Positions 1-8,919 of a stretch of 64,000 nucleotides of DNA are shown one piece after another. Below the pieces are notes generated by a model that was not told the origin of the DNA, did no database searches, and saw nothing but the letters and a program-made list of their open reading frames with translations. The stretch's first letter is position 1; every line of letters begins with the position of its first letter. Made by a program: the position numbers and the translations under genes. This DNA is from Terriglobia bacterium (GTDB lineage Bacteria; Acidobacteriota; Terriglobia; Terriglobales; Acidobacteriaceae): positions 1 through 64,000 of the forward strand of contig JAIQFP010000010.1 in the NCBI GenBank assembly GCA_020073165.1. Reading direction: 5' to 3'.

Positions 1-756
1 GGCTACACCGGTCCGGAACATGTGGTAGACGGCAAGGAAGGCCTTACCCACTGCTTTGGTCCCGAGTGGAAACTTAACCTCCTCACCGACGGCCTCGGCG
101 AGTCCTGGCGCATCACCCAGTGTGGCATGAAGTTTTTCCCTACCGAAGCCCTGACCCATGCCCCGATTTCCGCAGTGCTCGACCTGGTGAAGAACAACGA
201 CCTGCACCCGGAGAATGTGCAGAAAATTCAGATCCGCTCCCTGGCGCGCGCCGCCGACATCCTGTCGGACCCGAGCAAGTACGATCCGCACACTAAAGAG
301 ACCGCCGACCACTCGCTGCCCTATGTGATTGCCGCCGCCCTGGCCGAGCGCCAGGTGACCCCAGCCCAGTTCGAAATGAAGAAAATCATGGACCCGACCA
401 TCCGCGCTCAACTGAAAAAGGTCGAAGTGGTCGCCGATCCCGAGATCGAGAAGGTCTTCCCCGCGCTCCAGCGCGTAATCGTGAACATTACAACCACCGA
501 CGGACGCTCGTTTACCAAGCAACTCGATTACCCTAAAGGTGACCCGCGCAATCCGCTGAGTGATGCGGAGATTGAAGAGAAGTTCGCGGCGCTGGCGGAC
601 GGCGTGCTGTCGCCCGGTGCTCAGAAGAAATTGAAAGATGCCATCTGGAACCTGGAAAAGATCGGCTCGGTCTCGAAGCTGATGGCATTAATGAAAACCG
701 ACGTGAGGTCTAGAAAGGCTGCACCCAAAGCAAGAAAGAAGACGAGGAAAAGGTAG
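1..756 (+). CDS. MmgE/PrpD family dehydratase, C-terminal part (5' end outside window)
   Basis: The reading frame is open from the first base, so this is the last 251 residues of a longer protein; MmgE/PrpD proteins are usually about 450-500 aa. The visible part contains the typical PrpD stretch with a conserved Cys-Gly-Met-Lys-Phe-Phe-Pro segment, followed by the alpha/beta C-terminal domain, and it ends in a Lys/Arg-rich tail. Family members dehydrate 2-methylcitrate, citrate or related hydroxy acids. The next genes are an aconitase-family enzyme and an isocitrate-type dehydrogenase on the same strand, which suggests a tricarboxylic-acid or methylcitrate role. The exact substrate cannot be read from sequence. 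Confidence 0.85.
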   Translation, partial: GYTGPEHVVDGKEGLTHCFGPEWKLNLLTDGLGESWRITQCGMKFFPTEALTHAPISAVLDLVKNNDLHPENVQKIQIRSLARAADILSDPSKYDPHTKETADHSLPYVIAAALAERQVTPAQFEMKKIMDPTIRAQLKKVEVVADPEIEKVFPALQRVIVNITTTDGRSFTKQLDYPKGDPRNPLSDAEIEEKFAALADGVLSPGAQKKLKDAIWNLEKIGSVSKLMALMKTDVRSRKAAPKARKKTRKR

Positions 757-758
757 CG

Positions 759-800
759 CCGGCGTCTCGCCGGGCTGTAGCGGGGGCATCTTGCCCCCGC
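759..800. repeat. Double GC-rich palindromic element (class B)
   Basis: Two perfect hairpins sit side by side between the PrpD-family gene and the aconitase gene. The first has a 6-bp stem (759-764 with 768-773) and loop TCT. The second has a 9-bp stem (780-788 with 792-800), also with loop TCT. The two are joined by GCTGTA. There is no T tract, so this looks like a dispersed palindromic repeat rather than a classical terminator. The same architecture recurs at several other places in the window. Confidence 0.7.
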
Positions 801-816
801 AGATTGAGATCGCACC

Positions 817-2751
817 ATGCCCCAGACCATCACTGAAAAACTCGCCCAGTCCCACCTCGCGGAGGGCCCCAACCGCCCCCTCCGCACTGGCGACTTCCTC
901 TCCATCCGCCCGCACCGGGTGATGACCCACGACAACACCTCCGCGGTGATGAGCAAATTCAAGGGCATCGGCGCCAAGAAGATCCACGATCCGCATCAGC
1001 TCGTCTTCGCCCTCGACCACGACATCCAGAACCAGGACGAAGCCAACCAGAAAAAATACCGCTCCATCGAAGCCTTTGCCAAAGAGCACGGAGTGGATTT
1101 CTATCCCGCCGGTTCCGGCATCGGACACCAGATCATGGTGGAGCGGGGATATGTCGTCCCGGGCTCGTTTGTGGTCGCGTCCGACTCGCACTCCAACATG
1201 TACGGCGCGCTGGGAGCGGTGGGAACGCCCATCGTCCGCACCGATGCCGCCGCAGCCTGGGCCACGGGAGAATTCTGGTGGCAAATTCCACGCAGCATCC
1301 AGGTGGTCCTTGAGGGGAAGCTGCCCGCGGGCGCGACCGGCAAGGACGTCATCATCACCCTGTGCGGCCTCTACAACCACGACGAAGTTTTGAACGCCGC
1401 CGTCGAGTTCAGCGGCCCCGGTGTCTCTTCTCTTTCGATGGATGCTCGCTTCTCCATCTCCAATATGAGCACGGAATGGGGGCCGATCGTGGGGTGGTTT
1501 CCGGTGGACGAGATCACGATCGGCTATCTGAAGGGTGTCCACCAGCGGCTGAAGGCGCTGGGCATCGAGCGGTTCAGCGAGCGGGACATCGAAAACTGGA
1601 CCGAGAATCCGCCGCGCCCCGATGCCGACGCGACTTACGCCGCCCGCATCACGCTGGATCTCAGCCAAGTGACACCCCATGTTTCTGGACCTGACACCGT
1701 CCAAGTCATGAGCTCGCTGGCTGAGATTCAAGGTAAGAAAGTTAGAATCAACAAGGCCTATCTCATCTCCTGCGTAAACTCGCGCGTGGAAGATCTGGAA
1801 GCGGCAGCGCGCGTGCTCACAGGCAAGAAGATCGCTCCCGGCGTAAGGTTCTATCTCAGCGCGGCCAGCAAATGGGTGCAGGAGGAAGCGGCCCGCAGAG
1901 GCGCATGGCAGGTTCTTCTCGACGCCGGCGCCAATCCGTTACCCGCCGGATGTGGCCCCTGTATCGGCCTTGGAGTGGGCCTGCTCGAGCCGGGCGAAGT
2001 GGGCATCTCCTCCACCAACCGAAACTTCAAGGGACGCATGGGATCGCGGGATGCGCGGTGCTATCTGGCTAGCCCGGAAGTGGTGGCCGCTTCTGCGGTA
2101 GCTGGGTACATTAAGGGTCCGCACGAGATGCCCGACCGTGCGCCGGCCCGTATATATAAGGAGTTCGCGAGTGAGGCCGCGGCCGAGAAGGTTGAGATTC
2201 TCCCCGGCTTTCCGGCTCGGGTAAAAGGCCGTCTGGTGTTCATGCCACAGGACAACGTCAACACCGACGCGATTTACGGGAAGGACTACACCTACCGCGA
2301 CGACATGACGCCGGAGATGATGGCGAAGGTCGTGATGGAGAACTACGACCCGCAGTTTGCCGAGCGCACTCGCGCGGGCGACGTGATCGTCAGCGGCTTT
2401 AACTTCGGAACCGGGTCGAGTCGCGAGCAGGCGGTAACTTGCGTGAAGGCCAAAGGCATCCCCATGGTGATCGCCGCCAGCTTCTCGCAGACCTACTTGC
2501 GCAACGCGTATAACAATGGCTTTCTGTGCGTGGAGGTGCCGGAGCTGGTGAACCGCCTGCGCGAACAGTTCGCAGGATCGAAGGAGAAGACAATTATTCC
2601 GGGAGATGAGATTGAGGTTGACTTCACCTCTGGCGTGATCCATTGGCGCGGAGAGAAATTCACATTTCCCGCATTGGGCAGCGTGCCGCAGTCCCTGGTG
2701 ATCGCCGAGGGCGTGGAAAATCTGGTGGCGAAGCGGCTCGGCTTGGCATGA
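817..2751 (+). CDS. Aconitase-family hydro-lyase, fused large and small subunits, homoaconitase (Lys4)-like
   Basis: This 644-aa protein carries both the aconitase catalytic domain and the C-terminal swivel domain in one chain. The three [4Fe-4S] ligand cysteines are visible at about residues 319, 379 and 382 (CVNSR and GCGPC). The swivel domain has the FGTGSSREQA motif near 530-539. Segments such as PAGSGIGHQIM, VASDSHSN and GTPIVRTDAAA resemble fungal mitochondrial homoaconitase more than ordinary AcnA/AcnB or the split LeuC/LeuD, as judged from memory of the family. It should interconvert a tricarboxylic acid and its isomer through a cis-aconitate-type intermediate. Context (PrpD upstream, IDH-like enzyme downstream) leaves citrate, methylcitrate and homocitrate all possible. 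Confidence 0.85.
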   Translation: MPQTITEKLAQSHLAEGPNRPLRTGDFLSIRPHRVMTHDNTSAVMSKFKGIGAKKIHDPHQLVFALDHDIQNQDEANQKKYRSIEAFAKEHGVDFYPAGSGIGHQIMVERGYVVPGSFVVASDSHSNMYGALGAVGTPIVRTDAAAAWATGEFWWQIPRSIQVVLEGKLPAGATGKDVIITLCGLYNHDEVLNAAVEFSGPGVSSLSMDARFSISNMSTEWGPIVGWFPVDEITIGYLKGVHQRLKALGIERFSERDIENWTENPPRPDADATYAARITLDLSQVTPHVSGPDTVQVMSSLAEIQGKKVRINKAYLISCVNSRVEDLEAAARVLTGKKIAPGVRFYLSAASKWVQEEAARRGAWQVLLDAGANPLPAGCGPCIGLGVGLLEPGEVGISSTNRNFKGRMGSRDARCYLASPEVVAASAVAGYIKGPHEMPDRAPARIYKEFASEAAAEKVEILPGFPARVKGRLVFMPQDNVNTDAIYGKDYTYRDDMTPEMMAKVVMENYDPQFAERTRAGDVIVSGFNFGTGSSREQAVTCVKAKGIPMVIAASFSQTYLRNAYNNGFLCVEVPELVNRLREQFAGSKEKTIIPGDEIEVDFTSGVIHWRGEKFTFPALGSVPQSLVIAEGVENLVAKRLGLA

Positions 2752-2837
2752 CCTGTTCGGAGCGGGCGCACCTTTTAGACGCGGTGCATACCCGTATACT
2801 ACGTCGGCTTTAGCCGCCGAGGAGTTTGAGCGTCGCG

Positions 2838-2987
2838 ATGGATCAAGGCGACAGGTACCTGCTCGGAGTGCTCGCAGCCTTCTTGGCGTTGGGGCTTGTC
2901 GTCTGGACTCCAAAGACTGGACGGCAGTGGTGCTACTGGGGCGGGGCCGCCTTGTTGGTGTTTCTACTTTCGCACTTCCTTAAGTGA
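2838..2987 (+). CDS. Small two-segment membrane protein (49 aa), unknown
   Basis: A short open frame starts at ATG and encodes 49 residues with two hydrophobic stretches (about residues 8-22 and 34-47) separated by a short charged, Trp-containing loop. It lies in the gap between the aconitase and dehydrogenase genes and runs in the same direction. A GAGGAG purine run lies upstream of the ATG, somewhat far away. No family is recognised. It could be a genuine membrane microprotein or a chance frame; the clean two-helix pattern favours a real gene. Confidence 0.45.
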   Translation: MDQGDRYLLGVLAAFLALGLVVWTPKTGRQWCYWGGAALLVFLLSHFLK

Positions 2988-3073
2988 CGGTGGACATCCC
3001 GTTACTCTAAGCACAGGTAACAAAGGCCACACAGTGCGCGGTCACTGTTCAGACGATTTTCTAAGGAGCTCAT

Positions 3074-4297
3074 ATGGCCAAATACACTGTAGTTTCGATG
3101 CCCGGTGATGGCATAGGCAACCAGGTTTTACCGGAATCCATCCGCGTGCTCAAAGAAGTCGGCTTTGACGCCGAGTACATCCATGCCGACATCGGCTGGG
3201 ACTGCTGGTGCAACCAGGGGAACGCGCTGCCCGAACGCACTATTGACCTGCTCACCAAGCACAAGCTCGGCCTGTTCGGCGCCATTACCTCCAAGCCCAA
3301 CAAAGAAGCCCAGGCCGAACTCAAGCCCGAGCTGCGAGGAAAGGGTTACGTCTACTACAGCCCGATCGTCACCATGCGGCAGAAGTTCAATCTCGATATC
3401 TGCATGCGGCCCTGCATCGCGTTTGCCGGCAATCCGCTGAACTACATTCGCAAGCGTGCTGACAGCGGCTTCGACGAACCGCTAGTGGACACCACGGTTT
3501 TCCGCCAGGGCACCGAAGGCATGTACTCCGGCATCGAGTGGACCAACCCACCCGACAACGTGCGTTCGGCGCTGGCCACGCATGCCAAGTTCAAAGCCTT
3601 TACCACTGTCCCCGGCCCGGAGCTTGCGGTCAGCCTGCGCGTGATCACCAAGAATGCCGCGCGCCGCATCGTGACCGCCGCGTTCGAATACGCGAAAAAG
3701 CGCGGCTTCAAGGGCGTCACCATCTGCGAGAAGCCCAACGTGGTGCGCGAAACCTCGGGCATGATGGAAGAGACCGCCAAGGAAGTCGCGAAGAATTACC
3801 CGGGCATTGCGCTGTGGTCCACGAACATCGACGCCCAGCTGATGTGGCTCAACAAGAATCCGGAAGACTACAACGTGGTAGTCTCCTCAAACCTGTTCGG
3901 CGACATCTTGTCTGACGCTTTTGCCGGGCTGGTGGGCGGGCTGGGGTTTGCCGCTTCGGGCAACATCGGGGATGAAGTTGCGGTGTTCGAGCCCACGCAT
4001 GGATCGGCGCCGAAGTATGCGGAGCTGAATCCGCCGATTGTCAATCCGATTGCGATGATTCTGTCCGCGGCCATGATGCTCGATCACGTGGGCGAGGGCG
4101 CCAAGGCCGATCGCATACGGCAGGCGATTGCTGCGGTGGTGAAAGAAGGCAAGGTGCGCACCTATGACATGAAGCGCATTTCCGGTGGCAGCAAGTCGAT
4201 CAGCCAGGGTGCGGCCTCAACCGTGCAGATGACCGATGCCATCCTGGAGAAGCTGGCGAAGGCCGTGCCCGTGGGTGCGGGGCGGCAGTCGGCGTAG
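3074..4297 (+). CDS. Isocitrate/isopropylmalate-type decarboxylating dehydrogenase
   Basis: This 407-aa protein belongs to the beta-decarboxylating dehydrogenase family, which oxidises isocitrate, 3-isopropylmalate or homoisocitrate. The N-terminal PGDGIG signature is present, as are substrate-binding arginines in the MRQKF and MRPC region (about residues 100-112). Metal-binding aspartates are at 277 and 281 in NLFGDILSDAFAG, and the coenzyme loop GSAPKYA is near 315. A strong AAGGAG ribosome-binding site precedes the ATG. Following a homoaconitase-like gene, it could act on isocitrate (TCA cycle) or homoisocitrate. NAD preference is likely but not proven. Confidence 0.85.
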   Translation: MAKYTVVSMPGDGIGNQVLPESIRVLKEVGFDAEYIHADIGWDCWCNQGNALPERTIDLLTKHKLGLFGAITSKPNKEAQAELKPELRGKGYVYYSPIVTMRQKFNLDICMRPCIAFAGNPLNYIRKRADSGFDEPLVDTTVFRQGTEGMYSGIEWTNPPDNVRSALATHAKFKAFTTVPGPELAVSLRVITKNAARRIVTAAFEYAKKRGFKGVTICEKPNVVRETSGMMEETAKEVAKNYPGIALWSTNIDAQLMWLNKNPEDYNVVVSSNLFGDILSDAFAGLVGGLGFAASGNIGDEVAVFEPTHGSAPKYAELNPPIVNPIAMILSAAMMLDHVGEGAKADRIRQAIAAVVKEGKVRTYDMKRISGGSKSISQGAASTVQMTDAILEKLAKAVPVGAGRQSA

Positions 4298-4569
4298 CTT
4301 GCCTGCGTTGCGGGTCGTGGAAAGCAAGAGCCGGCAGGGAAAGGCGTTCTCCTACCCGAAGAACCCGCGAGGATGGGTGCACGCGTCGGCTCATCTTGGA
4401 ATCTCCTGGCTCGTCCGCCTCAATTTTTTTTGCACCACGATCCGCGTTCTGATGATCCAATTTGTGGTGACCAGGGAAAAGGCGGCTTCCCGCGTCACGC
4501 GGCTGTCGTCCAGATTCGGGGATGCTCCACACCGCCGCTCAGCAGAAAATTCCAGGGAAGGAGGCGCTC

Positions 4570-5997
4570 TTGAGGCTCAACTATGGAGCCTGTCGCAGGC
4601 TGCGCACGGTGCTCGCGGTGGTGTGCGGTGCGACCGCTTTGTTTGCCCAGTCTGCTTCCGTGCCTCGCGCGCCGACGCAAGTCCCGAGCCCGTTCGAAGG
4701 AAGTGTTCCCGCATCGCCCGTCCCCGGTACGCTGTCTATTTCCCTACAAGACGCGATCAACCGTGGCTTGCGGCAAAATTTGGGTCTGCTCCTCTCGAGT
4801 GAAGATGTAGGTTCGTCCCGCGGGGAACGATGGATACAGCTCAGTGATCTCCTGCCCCACGCGAGCGCAGCGCCCTACGTGGATGCCTCCAAGACCAATC
4901 TCAAAGAGGTTGGCTTTTCGTTCAATTTTCCAGGAGTTAATCTTCCCTCGGCGGTAGGTCCGTTTTCGTATTTTGACGCGCGTGTAGCTGTATCGCAGTC
5001 TTTGTTCGACTGGAAGGCGATCAACGAAGCCCGCTCCGCAAGCCAGAGCCTGAGGTCGGCCGAGTACACCTATCGAGACGCGCGTGATCTGGTTGTGCTC
5101 GCGGTCGGCTTCACCTACCTCCAGGCAATTGCCGACGAGGCACGCATTGACACCGCAGATGCGCAGGTCAAGACGGCGCAGGCCCTCCACGATCAAGCCT
5201 CCGACCAGGTGAAGGCGGGAGTCTCCGCCGCCATCGATGCGGTCCGCACCAAGGTTGAATTGCAGACGCGGGAGCAGCAGCTCATCCAGGCCAGAAACGA
5301 TTTTGCCATCCAGAAACTGAAGCTGGCGCGCGTGATCGGCCTGGCTCCCGGACAGGAATTTACTCTGACGGACAAGTCTCCGTACCAGCCGTTCGAAGCG
5401 ATGTCCGTGGACGAGGCGCTAAACCGTGCCTATGCTTCCCGCCCGGATTATGAGGCCGCTCTGGCAGCAGTGCGCGCTGCTGAGTTTTCCCGCAAAGCTG
5501 CGGTGGCTGGGTATTTCCCTTCCCTGTCGTTCAATGGCGATTACGGTGCCGGCGGAGCCCATCCCTCCACCGCGACCGAAGTATTCGACGTCCGGGGAAC
5601 ATTGAACATTCCTCTGTTTCAAGGCGGCAAGGTTCATGGCGAGGTCCTGCAGGCCGACGCCAGGGCGCGGCAGAGTCGGGAGCGGCTGGAGAACCTGCGC
5701 GGACAGATTGATTCTGACGTTCGCACGGCTCTCCTCAACCTGCAATCCTCTGCCGAGCAGGTCGCGGTGGCCCGCAGCAACATTGATCTGGCGGAGGAGA
5801 CCCTGGCGCAATCGCGCGACCGCTTCAACGCCGGTGTCACCGACGCGGTCGAGGTGGTGCAGTCGCAGGAACTGACCGCCAGCGCCCACGAACGGTACAT
5901 CTCCAGTCTCTACAACTACAACTACGCCAAGATCTCTCTCGCCCGCGCCTTGGGCACGGCGGAGGAGGGCGTTAAGCAGTACTTCAAAGGAAACTAA
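4570..5997 (+). CDS. TolC-family outer-membrane efflux protein
   Basis: Outer-membrane factor of a tripartite efflux pump. The chain has the TolC-type repeat of long alpha-helical, Ala/Gln/Arg-rich coiled coils and beta segments, including the SGYFPSLSFNGDYG-like strand typical of the family. I prefer the TTG at 4570, because AAGGAG lies 6-7 bases before it and translation from there gives a clean signal peptide (RLRTVLAVVCGATALFAQ); the in-frame ATG at 4522 would add 16 non-signal residues. The stop overlaps the start of the next gene by one base, so the pump genes are translationally coupled. Confidence 0.9.
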   Translation: MRLNYGACRRLRTVLAVVCGATALFAQSASVPRAPTQVPSPFEGSVPASPVPGTLSISLQDAINRGLRQNLGLLLSSEDVGSSRGERWIQLSDLLPHASAAPYVDASKTNLKEVGFSFNFPGVNLPSAVGPFSYFDARVAVSQSLFDWKAINEARSASQSLRSAEYTYRDARDLVVLAVGFTYLQAIADEARIDTADAQVKTAQALHDQASDQVKAGVSAAIDAVRTKVELQTREQQLIQARNDFAIQKLKLARVIGLAPGQEFTLTDKSPYQPFEAMSVDEALNRAYASRPDYEAALAAVRAAEFSRKAAVAGYFPSLSFNGDYGAGGAHPSTATEVFDVRGTLNIPLFQGGKVHGEVLQADARARQSRERLENLRGQIDSDVRTALLNLQSSAEQVAVARSNIDLAEETLAQSRDRFNAGVTDAVEVVQSQELTASAHERYISSLYNYNYAKISLARALGTAEEGVKQYFKGN

Positions 5998-7265
5998 TGA
6001 TGGCCGACGAAACCCCACATCCGGCGCCCGAGGCGAGCGATGAATCGTCTGCCCCTCCGCCCGAGGCTGAAATCCCACCCGTGGCAACGGCGTCGCCGCA
6101 GCGCCCCCGCTCGAAGCGACGGCGGACCATTATTGCAATCGTTGTTCTCGTGCTTCTGGCGGGCGCCGTGCTCTTGTGGAGCTATCTGAACCGCTTCGAG
6201 TCCACGGACGACGCCCAGGTGGATGCCCATCTGTATCCCGTGAGCGCCCGCGTGTCCGGCTACGTGGTGAAGGTCAATGTAGATGACAACCAATACGTGC
6301 AGGAAGGCACGGTCCTGGTGGAGATCGATCCCAAGGATTACCAGTTGGCGGTGGAGCGGGCCCGGGCGGACCTCGCCAATGCCGAAGCGACCGCTCAGTC
6401 GCTCGAGATTACCGTTCCCATCACCTCGGTGAACACCGCCAGCCAGTTGCAGTCCACGGAATCGGACGTGGAAGCAGCCAATGCCGGCATCATAGCCTCC
6501 GAGAAACAACTTTCGGCCTCCCATGCCCAGTTGGAGGAAGCAGAGGCCATCGATGCACGGGCGCAGAACGATCTTCAGCGCTACAAGGCCTTAGTGGACA
6601 AGCAGGAGGTGGCGACCCAGGTTTATGACCAGGCGTTGGCCACGGCCAAGGCCAGCGCGGCCGCGGTTGCCGCCGCTCAGGCCAATGAAGCGGCGGCCCA
6701 GCAGGCCGTACGGCAGGCCCGAAGTCGTCTGGCGCAATCGCAAGCCAGCCACCACTACGCGGAGACCGGGCCACAGCAGGTGTCGTCCACTCAGGCCCGC
6801 GCGCGTGCTGCGATCGCAGACGTGCAGCAAAAACGCGCCGCCCTGGCCCAAGCCGAGCTCAATCTCGGCTACACGAAAATCATTGCTCCGGTCAGCGGGG
6901 AGGTGAACAAAACAGTCGTCGTTGGGATGAATGTCCAGGCGGGCCAGCAGTTGCTGACTGTTGTCCCGCTGGAGCAGGTGTGGATCACCGCCAATTTCAA
7001 AGAGACCCAACTCAAGCACATGCGCGTGGGCCAGAAGGCCGAAATTGACGTGGATTCCAACGGCCGCACCTTCAAAGGTCACGTGGACAGTATCGCCGGC
7101 GCCACCGGTCCGGTGTTCAGCTTGCTTCCGCCCGAGAACGCAACCGGCAACTACGTCAAGATCGTGCAAAGGATTCCGGTCAAAATCGTCCTCGAACCCG
7201 GCGAGAACAAGGACCATCAGCTTCGCCCGGGCATGAACGTCGTGCCGCACGTCAGGCTGCAATGA
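5997..7265 (+). CDS. HlyD/EmrA-type membrane-fusion protein
   Basis: Periplasmic adaptor of 422 aa that links an inner-membrane transporter to the TolC channel. It has a Pro-rich cytoplasmic N-terminus, one membrane segment near residues 42-60, a biotinyl-lipoyl-like domain (VSARVSGYVVKV), and a long Ala/Gln-rich coiled-coil hairpin. The second lipoyl half follows (APVSGEVNKT near 300), then a C-terminal beta-barrel region. It shares one base with the preceding tolC-like gene and four bases (ATGA) with the following MFS gene, so all three form one operon. Confidence 0.93.
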   Translation: MMADETPHPAPEASDESSAPPPEAEIPPVATASPQRPRSKRRRTIIAIVVLVLLAGAVLLWSYLNRFESTDDAQVDAHLYPVSARVSGYVVKVNVDDNQYVQEGTVLVEIDPKDYQLAVERARADLANAEATAQSLEITVPITSVNTASQLQSTESDVEAANAGIIASEKQLSASHAQLEEAEAIDARAQNDLQRYKALVDKQEVATQVYDQALATAKASAAAVAAAQANEAAAQQAVRQARSRLAQSQASHHYAETGPQQVSSTQARARAAIADVQQKRAALAQAELNLGYTKIIAPVSGEVNKTVVVGMNVQAGQQLLTVVPLEQVWITANFKETQLKHMRVGQKAEIDVDSNGRTFKGHVDSIAGATGPVFSLLPPENATGNYVKIVQRIPVKIVLEPGENKDHQLRPGMNVVPHVRLQ

Positions 7266-8860
7266 GCTCCGCAGCTTCTCTCACCCTCGAACAGGAAGCC
7301 TGGCAGCCCGCGTATAATCCCTGGCTGATCGCGGTGGTTGTCGCGCTGGCCGCATTCATGGAGGTGCTGGACACCAGCATCGCCAATGTGGCGCTGCCCT
7401 ACATGGCCGGGAACCTGGGCTCTAGCAACGATGAGAGCACATGGGTACTGACTTCCTATCTGGTTTCCAACGCCATTGTCCTGCCCATGGGAGGATGGCT
7501 CGCGACCGCGCTGGACCGCAAGCGCTTCTTCATGATTTGCCTGCTCCTGTTCACGCTGAGTTCCTTCCTGTGCGGGGTCGCTCCGAATCTTGGGCTTCTG
7601 CTCTTCTTCCGCGTATTGCAAGGGGCCGGCGGCGGGGGACTGCAACCCATGGCGCAAGCGATCCTGGCGGATACCTTTCCGCCGGAGAAGCGCGGCCTGG
7701 CCTTCGCGCTTTACGGCATTACAGCGGTGACCGCGCCCACCATCGGTCCCACGCTGGGTGGGTGGATCACCTTCAATTACTCCTGGCGCTGGATTTTCTT
7801 CATCAACATCCCGGTCGGTCTAGTTACGTTGTTTCTGGTATATCGCGTGGTCCAGGATCCTCCCTACTTGAGCCGCCTGAAGGGTGCAGGAGTCCAGCTG
7901 GACTACGTTGGCATCGCGTTGCTGGCGCTGGGCGTTGGGGCCCTCCAGGTCGTGCTCGACAAGGGGCAGGAGGACGACTGGTTCGGCTCACATTTCATCG
8001 TCACCCTGGCGGTCGTGGCCGTGGTTTGCCTGGTGGGCCTGGTTTTCTGGGAATGGTCTCAGAAGGTGCCCCTGATTGACATTCGTCTGTTTAAGAACTT
8101 CAACTTCGCGAGCGCCAACCTGATGATGTTCGTCCTCGGCATCATGTTGTTCAGCAGCCTGGTCATGATGCCGCAGTTCCTGCAAACGTTGCTGGGGTAT
8201 ACGGCTCAGCTTGCGGGCTTGGCGATTTCGGCGGGGGGCGTGGCCCTGCTGATTGAGATGCCCATCATGGGCCAGCTCACCGGCAAGTTCCAGGCGCGAT
8301 ACCTGATCGCTTTTGGCTGGCTGGCCTTGTGCATTGCGATGTTCTATTCCACCCGCAATATTGATCTGCTCATTAGTTTCGACAATGCCCTATGGCTGCG
8401 CGTGGCCCAGGTGATCGGCCTGGGGTTCCTGTTCGTTCCGATTACCCTGGTGGCCTACATTGGAATTCCTGCCGAGAAGAACAATGCCGTCGCCGGCCTG
8501 GTCAACTTCATGCGGAACATGGGAAGTAGTGTGGGTACGTCGCTGGTCACGACGCTGATCGCACGCCGCTCCCAGTATCATCAGGAAATCCTCGTTGGCC
8601 ACGCTACGGCCGGAAGCCCGGCTTTCCAGGACCGTGTGACCGGCCTGGCCCAGGGCCTGGTCCACTCCGGGCTGGCCCCGCATGAGGCCCGGATGCAAGC
8701 CTATGCCCGGCTTTATCGTGCGCTGCAGGCACAGGCGGCCAGCCTCGCCTACATCGATACCTACAAGGTCCTGGCGGTTGGAGCAGCTGTAATGTTTTTC
8801 CTCGCCTTTGTTTTGAAAGGCAACCATCCCGGCGGTGGAGGAGAAATGGCGGCCGGCTAA
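7262..8860 (+). CDS. DHA2-family MFS drug-efflux permease (EmrB-like)
   Basis: Inner-membrane proton-driven exporter of 532 aa, the length expected for a 14-helix DHA2 transporter. The first helix carries the family motif LDTSIANVALP, followed by TWVLTSYLVSNAI. Motif C-like glycines and prolines occur in the GITAVTAPTIGPTLGGW segment. It overlaps the HlyD-type gene by ATGA and completes a TolC-HlyD-MFS pump. Substrates are probably amphipathic drugs or toxic lipids. No dedicated regulator is encoded next to it in this window. Confidence 0.93.
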   Translation: MSSAASLTLEQEAWQPAYNPWLIAVVVALAAFMEVLDTSIANVALPYMAGNLGSSNDESTWVLTSYLVSNAIVLPMGGWLATALDRKRFFMICLLLFTLSSFLCGVAPNLGLLLFFRVLQGAGGGGLQPMAQAILADTFPPEKRGLAFALYGITAVTAPTIGPTLGGWITFNYSWRWIFFINIPVGLVTLFLVYRVVQDPPYLSRLKGAGVQLDYVGIALLALGVGALQVVLDKGQEDDWFGSHFIVTLAVVAVVCLVGLVFWEWSQKVPLIDIRLFKNFNFASANLMMFVLGIMLFSSLVMMPQFLQTLLGYTAQLAGLAISAGGVALLIEMPIMGQLTGKFQARYLIAFGWLALCIAMFYSTRNIDLLISFDNALWLRVAQVIGLGFLFVPITLVAYIGIPAEKNNAVAGLVNFMRNMGSSVGTSLVTTLIARRSQYHQEILVGHATAGSPAFQDRVTGLAQGLVHSGLAPHEARMQAYARLYRALQAQAASLAYIDTYKVLAVGAAVMFFLAFVLKGNHPGGGGEMAAG

Positions 8861-8919
8861 AGAGGGTAGAATAATAATCTTGTGATTGAAGTTTGCTCCC
8901 GTGCACGTCGGTAGATCAG

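Noticed and set aside
688-1731. Long minus-strand open frame opposite the aconitase gene
   Set aside because: High-GC shadow of a well-supported gene; Arg/His/Val/Gly-rich translation with no domain.
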